A stretch of DNA of 64,000 bases, from the NCBI GenBank assembly GCA_016790815.1, contig JAEUOG010000032.1, positions 1-64,000 on the forward strand, read 5' to 3'. Below, in pieces: positions 1 to 11,147 of the stretch (its first letter is position 1; each line of letters opens with the position of its first letter). The position numbers were made by a program, and so were the translations under genes. The notes under the pieces were generated by a model. It worked only from the letters and a program-made list of their open reading frames with translations. It was not told the origin of the DNA and did not search any database. This stretch comes from Dechloromonas sp. (GTDB taxonomy: Bacteria > Pseudomonadota > Gammaproteobacteria > Burkholderiales > Rhodocyclaceae).

Positions 1-186
1 AACAGATTATTCATGACTAACCTTAACGCAATCGTCCGCTAAAACCATATTTTCCATAGGGAAATTTTATCATTGCACATGTGAGAACTTGTCACAAGAA
101 GGCCGGTAGATTGCGAGTAAACTGAACGCCCTTGAAACGACAAATGGCGCACGCATCTACAGTTTTTTCGCCACGAACGGATAACC
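1..186. other. Upstream region of gshA, no gene seen
   Basis: This non-coding leader is AT-richer than the surrounding genes. I see no convincing -35/-10 pair, no RNA gene and no copy of the dispersed repeat. It probably carries the gshA promoter, but that is inference from position only. Confidence 0.4.
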
Positions 187-1473
187 ATGGTCCCACATCT
201 CACCACCTCACTGACCGGCCCGTTGCTGGATCTGGAAAAGAAAATCCTCGGCAGCATGCCGGCTATCGAGCGCTGGTTTCGTGGCCAGTGGATCGAGAAT
301 ACGCTGCCATTCTATTCCTCGGTTGACCTGCGCAATTCCGGCTTCAAGCTGGCGCCGGTCGATACCAATCTTTTCCCGGGTGGTTTCAACAATTTGAACC
401 CTGCCTTCCTGCCGCTCTGCGTGCAGGCGGCGATGAGCGCCATCGAAAAATTCTGTCCGGAAGCGCGCAGCCTGCTGCTCATTCCCGAGAACCACACGCG
501 CAACCAGTTCTACCTGCAGAACGTCGCGCAGATCGCCGCCATCCTCAAGCAAACCGGGCTGAATGTGCGCCTCGGTTCGCTGAACCCGGAAGTCACTCAG
601 CCGACGACCGTCGACTTGCCCAACGGCCAGAGCCTGCTGCTCGAACCGCTGGTGCGCACGCCGCACCGCCTCGGCCTGGATGGCTTCGATCCCTGCGCCA
701 TCCTGCTCAACAATGACCTGTCGGCCGGCATTCCGGCCATCCTGCAGGGGCTGAACGACCAGGTCGTGCTGCCGCCGGTCCATGCCGGCTGGGCGGTGCG
801 CCGCAAGTCCAACCACTTCGCCGCCTACGACCAGGTCGCCAACGATTTCGCCCAGGCCATCGGCATCGACCCGTGGCGCATCAATCCGGCATTCTCGGTG
901 TGCCGCAGCGTCAATTTCCACGAACGTCAGGGCGAGGAATGCCTGGCCGCCAACGTCGCCGCCGTGCTCGACATCGTCAAGGAAAAGTACCGCGAATACG
1001 ACATCGACGAGACACCGTACGTCGTCGTCAAGGCTGATGCCGGCACCTACGGCATGGGTGTGATGACGGTGCGCAATGTCGATGAAGTCATCGCGCTGAA
1101 CCGCAAGCAGCGCAACAAGATGAGCGTCGTCAAGGAAGGCCTCGAAGTCTCCGAAGTGCTGATCCAGGAAGGCGTGCATTCATTTGAAACGCTGAACGAG
1201 GCAGTCGCCGAGCCGGTCATTTACATGATCGACCGCTACGTCGTCGGCGGCTTCTATCGCGTCCATACCGGGCGCGGCAAGGATGAAAACCTCAACGCGC
1301 CGGGCATGCATTTCGAGCCGCTGGCCTTCGATACCGGCTGCAACATGCCCGACTACGGCTGCGGCAACCCGGACTCGCCACCCAACCGCTTCTACGCCTA
1401 CGGCGTCGTCGGCCGTCTGGCCTGCCTCGCTGCCGCCATCGAACTCGAGCGCACGGCGCCGGAAAACGGCTGA
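187..1473 (+). CDS. gshA: Glutamate-cysteine ligase, proteobacterial GshA type
   Basis: This 428-residue cytosolic protein matches the proteobacterial glutamate-cysteine ligase family (PF08886), which joins glutamate and cysteine in the first, ATP-dependent step of glutathione synthesis. It is unrelated in sequence to the E. coli GshA fold. A Gly-rich stretch near residues 280-292 (KADAGTYGMGVM) looks like a nucleotide-binding loop. The ATG at 187 is used because the family begins close to this point; the ribosome-binding site in front of it is weak. The stop is 5 bp before gshB, so the two pathway genes are almost certainly one transcript. Confidence 0.93.
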   Translation: MVPHLTTSLTGPLLDLEKKILGSMPAIERWFRGQWIENTLPFYSSVDLRNSGFKLAPVDTNLFPGGFNNLNPAFLPLCVQAAMSAIEKFCPEARSLLLIPENHTRNQFYLQNVAQIAAILKQTGLNVRLGSLNPEVTQPTTVDLPNGQSLLLEPLVRTPHRLGLDGFDPCAILLNNDLSAGIPAILQGLNDQVVLPPVHAGWAVRRKSNHFAAYDQVANDFAQAIGIDPWRINPAFSVCRSVNFHERQGEECLAANVAAVLDIVKEKYREYDIDETPYVVVKADAGTYGMGVMTVRNVDEVIALNRKQRNKMSVVKEGLEVSEVLIQEGVHSFETLNEAVAEPVIYMIDRYVVGGFYRVHTGRGKDENLNAPGMHFEPLAFDTGCNMPDYGCGNPDSPPNRFYAYGVVGRLACLAAAIELERTAPENG

Positions 1474-1478
1474 GCGGC

Positions 1479-2498
1479 GTGGCCCAGCAGCTGCATTTTG
1501 AAAAACACTTGCTGGGCGGCAGCAGCCAGTCGCTGAAACTGGCTTTTGTTCTCGATCCGCTCGATCACCTGAAGGCCTGGAAGGATTCCTCGGTGGCCAT
1601 GATGCGGGCGGCCGAAAACCACGGCCATGAGGTTTTCGCCATCGACGCCGCGACGCTGGGCTGGCGCAAGCCGGACGAGGCGCATGTCGGCGGCGTTTCC
1701 GGCGAGGCGCTGCACCTCCACCTGCGCCCGGACGATCACGACTGGTACCGCGAAACCGGCCGCGAATGGATGCCGCTGACCGCCTTCGACGCGGTGATCA
1801 TGCGCAAGGACCCACCCTTCGATTTCGAGTACCTGACCGCCACCTGGCTGCTCGAACGGGCCGAGGAAGATGGCGTCAAGGTCTTCAACCGGCCACGAGC
1901 GTTGCGCAATCACTCCGAAAAGCTGGCGATCATGGAATTTGCCCATTTTTCGCCGTCGACCGTAGCGACGCGCAACATGGCGCAGATTCAGCGCTTCATC
2001 GACGAGCAGCGCGACGTCATCCTCAAGCCGCTCGACGGCATGGGCGGTAGCCAGATTTTCCGCGTCCATCGCAACGATCCGAACCGCAATGTCATCGTCG
2101 AAACGCTGACCCACGAAGGCGCGCGAACCATCATGGCGCAGCGCTACGTTCCCGAAATCAGTGCCGGCGACAAGCGCATCCTGCTCATTGCCGGCAAACC
2201 GGTTCCGTGGTGCCTGGCGCGCATTCCCAAGGCCGGCGAAACGCGCGGCAACCTGGCTGCCGGCGGTACCGGCGTCGCCCAGGAATTGTCGGCCCGCGAC
2301 CGGGAAATTGCCGAGGCCATCGGCCCCATCCTCTTCAAGCGCGGGCTGATGCTGATCGGCATCGACGTCATCGGCGACTACCTGACCGAAATCAACGTCA
2401 CCAGCCCGACCTGCATGGTCGAGATCCGCCAGCAATCCGGCTTCGACGCGGCCGGCGCGTTCATCACGGCCGTCGAGCACGCATGCGGCATTTCCTGA
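1479..2498 (+). CDS. gshB: Glutathione synthetase
   Basis: This ATP-grasp enzyme adds glycine to gamma-glutamylcysteine, the second step of glutathione synthesis. Visible family marks are an N-terminal FVLDPLDHLKAWKDSS block, an ATP-grasp loop near residue 181 (LKPLDGMGGSQIF) and a C-terminal TEINVTSPTC motif near residue 305. The GTG start at 1479 gives 339 residues, about 20 more at the N-terminus than E. coli GshB, so the start is uncertain. The gene follows gshA closely, and its end overlaps apbE by 16 bp. A copy of the dispersed repeat lies in frame inside it at 1935-1966 (residues about 153-163). Confidence 0.94.
   Translation: MAQQLHFEKHLLGGSSQSLKLAFVLDPLDHLKAWKDSSVAMMRAAENHGHEVFAIDAATLGWRKPDEAHVGGVSGEALHLHLRPDDHDWYRETGREWMPLTAFDAVIMRKDPPFDFEYLTATWLLERAEEDGVKVFNRPRALRNHSEKLAIMEFAHFSPSTVATRNMAQIQRFIDEQRDVILKPLDGMGGSQIFRVHRNDPNRNVIVETLTHEGARTIMAQRYVPEISAGDKRILLIAGKPVPWCLARIPKAGETRGNLAAGGTGVAQELSARDREIAEAIGPILFKRGLMLIGIDVIGDYLTEINVTSPTCMVEIRQQSGFDAAGAFITAVEHACGIS
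1935..1966 (+). repeat. Dispersed GGTYGACCGCAG element, copy 1
   Basis: GAATTTGCCC, then a T run, then CCGTCGACCGTAGC. It lies inside gshB and is read in the GAA-TTT frame. Confidence 0.6.
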
Positions 2499-3511
2499 TT
2501 GCTGCGCTGGCGCTGCTCCTCGCCGCCTGCGGCCGCACGCCGCTGCAGGAACAGCAGGCCTACGTCTTCGGCACGCGCGTCGAAGTGCTGGTTGTCAGCG
2601 AGGACCCGGAACAGGGCCGTAAAGCCATCTCCGCCGTGCTTCGCGAATTCGACCGACTGCACCGGGCCTATCACGCGTGGCAACCGTCGCAACTGACGAC
2701 TTTGAATTCGGCCATTTTTTCTGGTCGACCGCAGGAAGTAAGTGCCGAACTGGCCGAATTCGTCCGCGAAGCCCAAGCGCTGTCGAAACAGGGCGATTAC
2801 CTGTTCGACCCGGGCATCGGCGGGCTAATCAAGCTATGGGGCTTTCAGGCTGACGAATTCAAGGCCGAACTTCCTGGCGAAAGCGAAATCACGGACTGGC
2901 AAGTAAGCAAACCGTCGATAGCCGACATCGCCATCAACGGCCAGACAATCACCAGCCGCAACCGCAAGGTCGCGCTCGACTTCGGCGGCTACCTGAAAGG
3001 CGTTGCGCTCGACCGTGCCGCAGCCATCCTGCGCGCCCAGGGCATCAATAATGCGCTGATCAACATCGGCGGCAACGTCATGGCGCTCGGCAGCAAGGAA
3101 GGCAAGCCGTGGCGCGTCGGCATCCAGCACCCGCGCCAGCCCGGGCCGCTGGCCACCGTTACGCTGGCCGACGGCGAAGCGATCGGCACCTCAGGCGACT
3201 ACCAGCGCTTCTTCGAGGTCGACAGTCGGCGCTACGCCCATCTGCTCGACCCGCGTACCGGCTACCCGGCAGACCACACGCAGGCCGTGACCGTCCTGAT
3301 CCCGGCTGGCCCCAATGCCGGCACCCTGTCCGACGCCGCATCCAAACCAATTTTCATCGCAGGCCCGGAAAACTGGCGCGAGATGGCCAGCAAGATGAAA
3401 ATCGGGCTGGTTCTGCGGGTTGACCGCAGCAACCGGATTTTCGTCACCGAAGGCCTGCAAAAAAGGCTGGAGTTCATCGGCTCCGCGCCGGAGATGAGCG
3501 TTGTCCCGTGA
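2483..3511 (+). CDS. apbE: FAD:protein FMN transferase (ApbE lipoprotein)
   Basis: ApbE-family enzymes transfer FMN from FAD to a threonine or serine of target flavoproteins such as NqrB/NqrC and RnfG/RnfD. The 342-residue product begins with a lipoprotein signal whose lipobox LAAC places the lipidated cysteine at residue 16, so it should sit in the periplasm on a membrane. Family marks are FDPGIGGL (about residue 107), DFGGYLKG (about 164) and the GTSGDYQRFF...HLLDPRTGYPA region (about 234-262). The ATG at 2483 overlaps the end of gshB. No target flavoprotein is encoded in the window. Two copies of the dispersed repeat lie within the gene. Confidence 0.93.
   Translation: MRHFLIAALALLLAACGRTPLQEQQAYVFGTRVEVLVVSEDPEQGRKAISAVLREFDRLHRAYHAWQPSQLTTLNSAIFSGRPQEVSAELAEFVREAQALSKQGDYLFDPGIGGLIKLWGFQADEFKAELPGESEITDWQVSKPSIADIAINGQTITSRNRKVALDFGGYLKGVALDRAAAILRAQGINNALINIGGNVMALGSKEGKPWRVGIQHPRQPGPLATVTLADGEAIGTSGDYQRFFEVDSRRYAHLLDPRTGYPADHTQAVTVLIPAGPNAGTLSDAASKPIFIAGPENWREMASKMKIGLVLRVDRSNRIFVTEGLQKRLEFIGSAPEMSVVP
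2704..2735 (+). repeat. Dispersed GGTYGACCGCAG element, copy 2
   Basis: GAATTCGGCC, then ATTTTTT, then CTGGTCGACCGCAGG. It lies inside apbE and is read in a different frame from copy 1 (NSAIFSGRPQ). Confidence 0.7.
3397..3431 (+). repeat. Dispersed GGTYGACCGCAG element, copy 3 (degenerate)
   Basis: GAAAATCGGGC, a loose middle, then GCGGGTTGACCGCAGCA. The core is intact but the T-rich arm is weak. It lies inside apbE. Confidence 0.4.
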
Positions 3512-4334
3512 CCTTGCCGACAGGCTGAGTCGTGCCGCGGCCGCGCTGGCCAAAGCGGACGGCCTGCTGGTCACCAGCGGTGCCGGCATGGGCATCGACT
3601 CCGGCTTGCCTGATTTTCGTGGGCCTGGTGGTTTCTGGTCGGTCTATCCGGCACTCGGTCGCGCCCGAATCGCCTTCGAGTCCATCGCCAATCCCGCTGC
3701 TTTCGAAAGCAATCCGCGCCTCGCCTGGGGCTTCTACGGCCATCGCCTTGACCTCTATCGGCGTACCGAACCGCACGCCGGATTCGGCCTGTTGCTCGAC
3801 ATGGCGAAAGCGATGCCGCAGGGCATTCGCGCCTTCACCAGCAACGTCGACGGGCAGTTCCAGAAAGCCCGCTATTCTCCAGACACGGTCTGCGAGATAC
3901 ACGGCTCGATCCATCACCTGCAATGCACCGAAGACTGCGGTCAGCACATCTGGTCAGCCGGGGATTTCCATCCGGATATCGACCGCGATCAGTGTCGGCT
4001 GGTGGGAGATCTGCCTCACTGCCCCCACTGCGGCGCGCTGGCCCGCCCGAACATCCTGATGTTCGGCGACTGGGGCTGGCTTGACCGGCGCACGACAGCA
4101 CAATACCAGCGCCTGCAGCAATGGCTCCGGACAGTGGAGAATCTGGTCTGCATCGAAATTGGCGCCGGGACGAATATCTCGACAGTTCGCCACTTTTCCG
4201 AAAACTGCGGCGGCAGGCTCATTCGCATCAATCCGGCCGAGCCGGAGGTGCCCGATGCGACCACGGACATCAGTCTGCCCCTTGGCGGTCTGGACGGAAT
4301 AACCCGACTCCAGCAGGCTTTCAAAAAGGCCTGA
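3501..4334 (+). CDS. Sir2-family NAD-dependent protein deacylase
   Basis: This 277-residue sirtuin would remove acyl groups from lysines using NAD+. It has the NAD-binding GAGMGIDSGLPDFRG motif (residues 27-41), a TSNVDGQF version of the usual TQNxDxLH block, the catalytic His134 in EIHGSIH and four zinc cysteines (C142, C146, C174, C177). The start is a TTG at 3501 overlapping the end of apbE by 11 bp, with GGAG just upstream. TTG is unusual, and a later start is possible, although the NAD motif begins only 27 residues in. It ends 6 bp from the end of convergent dtd. Confidence 0.88.
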   Translation: MSRDLADRLSRAAAALAKADGLLVTSGAGMGIDSGLPDFRGPGGFWSVYPALGRARIAFESIANPAAFESNPRLAWGFYGHRLDLYRRTEPHAGFGLLLDMAKAMPQGIRAFTSNVDGQFQKARYSPDTVCEIHGSIHHLQCTEDCGQHIWSAGDFHPDIDRDQCRLVGDLPHCPHCGALARPNILMFGDWGWLDRRTTAQYQRLQQWLRTVENLVCIEIGAGTNISTVRHFSENCGGRLIRINPAEPEVPDATTDISLPLGGLDGITRLQQAFKKA

Positions 4335-4340
4335 ATTGCC

Positions 4341-4793
4341 TTATTCCGGCGCCTTGGAATCGATGGTCACGGTAACCGGCCCGTCGTTGACCAGACTCAC
4401 CGCCATATCTGCGCCAAATATTCCGGTTGCCACGGGCCTGCCCAGATCAGCAGACAGCTTGGCGACAAATTGCTCAAACAGGGGCTGCGATACATCGCCA
4501 CGCGCCGCGCGGTTCCACGACGGCCGATTACCCTTTTTGACCGAGGCATAAAGCGTGAATTGCGAGACGGCCAGAATCTCGCCGCCAGCCTCCACAACAC
4601 TCCGATTCATCACCCCATTCTCATCGGCAAAAAGCCGCAGGCGAATGATCTTCCCGGCCATCCAGTCAAGATCGGCTGCACTGTCATCCGCTTCAAAACC
4701 GGCGAGGACGAGCAAACCCGATTCGATTTTTCCGCAAATTTGCCGGTCGACCGCAACACTGGCTTCCTTGACCCGCTGAATCACTACCCGCAT
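4341..4793 (-). CDS. dtd: D-aminoacyl-tRNA deacylase
   Basis: DTD hydrolyses D-amino acids, and glycine misattached to tRNA-Ala, from tRNAs. The 150-residue length is typical. It contains the family SQFTL block (about residue 77) and the Gly-cisPro motif in [10 protein letters not shown] near the C-terminus. It lies downstream of gyrB on the same strand, but a terminator stands between them, so it probably has its own promoter. A dispersed repeat copy (4725-4757) runs antisense through its N-terminal coding part. Confidence 0.95.
   Translation of the reverse strand: MRVVIQRVKEASVAVDRQICGKIESGLLVLAGFEADDSAADLDWMAGKIIRLRLFADENGVMNRSVVEAGGEILAVSQFTLYASVKKGNRPSWNRAARGDVSQPLFEQFVAKLSADLGRPVATGIFGADMAVSLVNDGPVTVTIDSKAPE
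4725..4757 (+). repeat. Dispersed GGTYGACCGCAG element, copy 4
   Basis: GATTTTTCCGC, AAATTTG, then CCGGTCGACCGCAAC. It runs antisense through the start of dtd. Confidence 0.55.
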
Positions 4794-4814
4794 GCCAAAC
4801 CTCTCACCCGAAAT

Positions 4815-4842
4815 GGAAAAGGCTCCCGATGGAGCCTTTTCC
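4815..4842 (-). terminator. Intrinsic terminator after gyrB
   Basis: A perfect 12-bp inverted repeat (GGAAAAGGCTCC / GGAGCCTTTTCC) with a 4-nt loop lies between the gyrB stop and the dtd start. In the minus direction the stem ends in a short T-rich arm. Confidence 0.8.
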
Positions 4843-4870
4843 GTACTGATTTCCCGACAACAAAGGCCGA

Positions 4871-8555
<3,685 letters not shown>

Positions 8556-8764
8556 AAATTAAATTCCTAAGTAGACTATATCGGGAACAATTCTGTGAAT
8601 AACTGAAAATATTCGTTTTATTTCAGATGATTGCTTCAAATTTTACGGTCTGCGAATACGACTGAGTTGCCTGTGGGTGAAATCCGAACAATTTTCCCAC
8701 AAAGTGGGTAATTCCATATGATTCACAATTGACGCACAGCTTTTCCACAGACTTATCGACAGCC
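8556..8764. other. dnaA-dnaN intergenic region with DnaA boxes (origin candidate A)
   Basis: This AT-rich gap contains TGTGAATAA (8594-8602, a perfect TTATTCACA box on the minus strand), TGATTCACA near 8719 (one mismatch) and TTTTCCACA near 8741 (one mismatch), plus AT-rich runs near 8610-8650. It could be part of the replication origin, the dnaN promoter, or both. Confidence 0.5.
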
Positions 8765-10168
8765 TCATCCTTTCAATACCTGCAGCAACACATGCAGGTC
8801 ATGGTTGAGTTCGTTTTCCTTGAGGCGAAGGCTGTCGATTGTTTTGACGGCATGAATGACCGTCGTGTGATCACGGCCGCCAAAGGCATCGCCAATTTCC
8901 GGGAAGCTGTGTGACGTCACTTCCCGGCACAGCCACATGGCCACCTGACGCGGACGGGCTATGGCCCGAGTGCGTTTTTTGGAGAACAGTTCGGCAACCT
9001 TCATCTTGTAGTAATCGGCGACAGTTTTCTGGATATTGTCGATACCGACATTTCGCGCCGAACCAATGACGTCCTTGAGTGCTTCCTTGGTCAGGTCGAG
9101 CGCGATGGCGCGACCATGAAAGGATGAGTAGGCGAGCACTTTCTTCAAAGCACCTTCAAGTTCGCGGACGTTGGAACGCAAATGCTTGGCGATGAAGAAC
9201 GGAACCTCGTCATCAAGATGGATACCTTCCGCTTCAGCCTTCTTCTTCAGAATGGCGACGCGCATTTCCAGTTCCGGCGGCTCGATCTGGACCGTCAGAC
9301 CCCAGTCGAAGCGAGTGACCAGACGGTCATCCAAGCCGTTGATGTCCTTCGGATAGGTATCGCAAGTGATGATGATCTGCTTGCGGGCTTCGATCAGCGC
9401 ATTGAACAGGAAGAAGAACTCCTCCTGAGATCGATTCTTTCCATTGAAAAACTGGACATCATCGAGCAACAGCACATCGAGCGAACGATAGGTGCGCTTG
9501 AAAGTATCGAAGGATTTTTGCTGGTAGGCACGCACGACGTCCGAGTAATAGTCCTCGGCGTGAACGTAGCGAACGATCTTTTCGGGATTTTCGGCAACGA
9601 TGGCATTGCCGATGGCGTGTATCAGGTGGGTCTTGCCAAGGCCGGCACCGCCATAGATAAACAGTGGGTTGTAGGCACCACCGGGATTGTTTGCCACCTG
9701 GACCGCTGCGGCACGTGCCAAGTCGTTGGCCTTGCCGACCACCAGATTGTCAAAGGTGAAAGACTGGAAGAGCCGCGATTTTTCGTAATTTCCGCTCTTT
9801 GCACGCGGCTTTTCTGGCGCCTGGGGCTTCTTTTCTTTACCTTCGGTCGCCTTGGCGGCTGATTTTTCGCCCGCATCGCCGCTGGTTTCGACACGGCTGG
9901 ATGCTTTTCCACTGCCAATGACCAGCGCGATGCTGACCGGGCCGGAGAAAAAGCTACGGCTGTATTCTTCGATACGGGTCAGGTAGCGATCACGTACCCA
10001 CTTCAGAATGAACGTGTTCGGCGCAACAAGGCGCAGGCCATCTTCCAGAGCCGTGGTTTCGCCTTCGAGCCGCAAGGGCCTGATCCAGGTGTTGAATTGC
10101 TGCGCGGGCAATTCCTGCTCGAAGCGCTGCAAACAGGATTCCCAGAAACCGGCCATTGACGAAAACAC
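8765..10168 (-). CDS. dnaA: Chromosomal replication initiator DnaA
   Basis: DnaA binds DnaA boxes and melts the origin. The 467-residue protein has an N-terminal DnaB-contact domain (SCLQRFEQELPAQQFNTWIR), a low-complexity Lys/Ala/Glu linker (about residues 88-120), an AAA+ core with Walker A GGAGLGKTHL (about 174) and Walker B LLLDDVQFF (about 236), and a C-terminal DNA-binding helix-turn-helix with GRDHTTVIHA (about 434). It is transcribed away from rpmH. A DnaA box at 10298 suggests autoregulation. Confidence 0.98.
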   Translation of the reverse strand: MFSSMAGFWESCLQRFEQELPAQQFNTWIRPLRLEGETTALEDGLRLVAPNTFILKWVRDRYLTRIEEYSRSFFSGPVSIALVIGSGKASSRVETSGDAGEKSAAKATEGKEKKPQAPEKPRAKSGNYEKSRLFQSFTFDNLVVGKANDLARAAAVQVANNPGGAYNPLFIYGGAGLGKTHLIHAIGNAIVAENPEKIVRYVHAEDYYSDVVRAYQQKSFDTFKRTYRSLDVLLLDDVQFFNGKNRSQEEFFFLFNALIEARKQIIITCDTYPKDINGLDDRLVTRFDWGLTVQIEPPELEMRVAILKKKAEAEGIHLDDEVPFFIAKHLRSNVRELEGALKKVLAYSSFHGRAIALDLTKEALKDVIGSARNVGIDNIQKTVADYYKMKVAELFSKKRTRAIARPRQVAMWLCREVTSHSFPEIGDAFGGRDHTTVIHAVKTIDSLRLKENELNHDLHVLLQVLKG

Positions 10169-10391
10169 TCCACCCCGCGCATTCGGATTTGATCTCGATG
10201 GCGGTTATTAGATACTTGATTTGAAAATCGTTTTTTGATTTTGCTGATGGCCGGACGGCGACCAGCGAAGCCAAGATTCTACCCCCCATCAGAGAAGTTA
10301 TCCACAGCTTTGGAAAATAATTGATCTTGACAGAACACCATCAAACAGGGTGTAATCACGCGTTTTTCTTCGCACATCAAGGGATTACAAC
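10169..10391. other. dnaA-rpmH intergenic region with a DnaA box (origin candidate B)
   Basis: This divergent promoter region has one perfect DnaA box (TTATCCACA, 10298-10306) and AT-rich stretches near 10200-10245. Having a single box makes it a weaker origin candidate by box count, although many betaproteobacterial origins lie in this gap. It must carry the dnaA promoter on one side and the rpmH promoter on the other. Confidence 0.5.
10327..10356 (+). promoter_or_regulatory. rpmH promoter
   Basis: TTGACA (10327-10332) and TGTAAT (10351-10356) are separated by 18 bp, 35 bp upstream of the rpmH ATG. This fits a strong sigma-70 promoter for a ribosomal protein gene. Confidence 0.7.
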
Positions 10392-10526
10392 ATGAAACGC
10401 ACGTATCAACCGTCGGTCGTGCGCCGCAAGCGCACCCATGGCTTCCTGGTCCGTATGCGCACCAAGGGTGGCCGTGCAGTCATTGCTGCTCGCCGCGCCA
10501 AGGGTCGCACGCGTCTGGCCGTATAA
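10392..10526 (+). CDS. rpmH: 50S ribosomal protein L34
   Basis: The 44-residue, Arg/Lys-rich protein starts MKRTYQPS and ends GRTRLAV, the typical sequence of L34 of the large ribosomal subunit. It heads the rpmH-rnpA-yidD-yidC-mnmE row. Confidence 0.98.
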   Translation: MKRTYQPSVVRRKRTHGFLVRMRTKGGRAVIAARRAKGRTRLAV

Positions 10527-10543
10527 ACCGGACGTTCGGCGAG

Positions 10544-10912
10544 GTGGAACAAACCTTCGCCCGACGCTATCGCCTGACAAAAACGGATGAGTTCTCATCC
10601 GTTTTTGGTTTCAGGAGGGCTATTCGAGGCAAGTTGCTGATGCTGCATTATCAACCGCGTCCCGAAGGAATTACTGAACCAAGGCTGGGCCTTGTCGTTG
10701 CCAAAAAACTGCTCAAGCGGGCAGTCGACCGCAACAAGGTCAAGCGTGTGGTTCGCGAGCAGTTCCGGCTACGATTGTCTGGCTTGCCGGCTGTCGATCT
10801 TGTCATCAGGCTGGCAGCGAAACCCTCGCCGCTCGACAGCAAGCTGCTGGCTGAGGATTTCCTGGCCCTGTTGAACAAACTGCAACGGCCTCGGCCCAAG
10901 CGGGAAGAATGA
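10544..10912 (+). CDS. rnpA: Ribonuclease P protein component
   Basis: RnpA is the protein partner of the RNase P ribozyme that trims tRNA 5' ends. The 122-residue product has the conserved [10 protein letters not shown] motif. The GTG start at 10544 fits the family N-terminus ([13 protein letters not shown]). The gene lies 17 bp after rpmH, and a terminator-like hairpin is embedded in its first codons (10579-10606). Its stop overlaps the yidD ATG. Confidence 0.96.
   Translation: MEQTFARRYRLTKTDEFSSVFGFRRAIRGKLLMLHYQPRPEGITEPRLGLVVAKKLLKRAVDRNKVKRVVREQFRLRLSGLPAVDLVIRLAAKPSPLDSKLLAEDFLALLNKLQRPRPKREE
10579..10606 (+). terminator. Terminator-like hairpin inside the 5' end of rnpA
   Basis: A perfect 12-bp inverted repeat (AAAAACGGATGA / TCATCCGTTTTT) surrounds a GTTC loop and ends in a five-T run. 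It lies within rnpA codons 12-21, just after rpmH. In form it is a Rho-independent terminator and would lower rnpA expression relative to rpmH. Confidence 0.7.
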
Positions 10913-11121
10913 TGAAGTATCTGGTGATTGGTCTGGTTCGCATCTATCAGTATGCGATCAGTCCCTTCCTCGGACGCAGTTGCCGTCATGTACCGAGTTG
11001 CTCGTCATACATGGTGGAAGCAGTACAGAAATATGGCGCCTTCCGGGGTGGCTGGCTGGGCTTGAAAAGAGTCGGTCGTTGCCACCCATGGCATCCTGGT
11101 GGGTATGATCCTGTACCCTGA
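10909..11121 (+). CDS. yidD: Membrane protein insertion efficiency factor YidD
   Basis: This 70-residue protein has the family core [22 protein letters not shown] and [15 protein letters not shown]. YidD assists YidC-dependent insertion of membrane proteins. It overlaps rnpA by 4 bp (ATGA); a second ATG lies 3 bp further on. The gene order rnpA-yidD-yidC is the usual one. Confidence 0.96.
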   Translation: MMKYLVIGLVRIYQYAISPFLGRSCRHVPSCSSYMVEAVQKYGAFRGGWLGLKRVGRCHPWHPGGYDPVP

Positions 11122-11147
11122 TTCAAGAATTCTTTTGTAGGCTGTTC

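Noticed and set aside
208..1179. A long open frame antisense to gshA
   Set aside because: It is a codon-bias shadow of gshA with repetitive Asp/Val/Arg composition and no family likeness.
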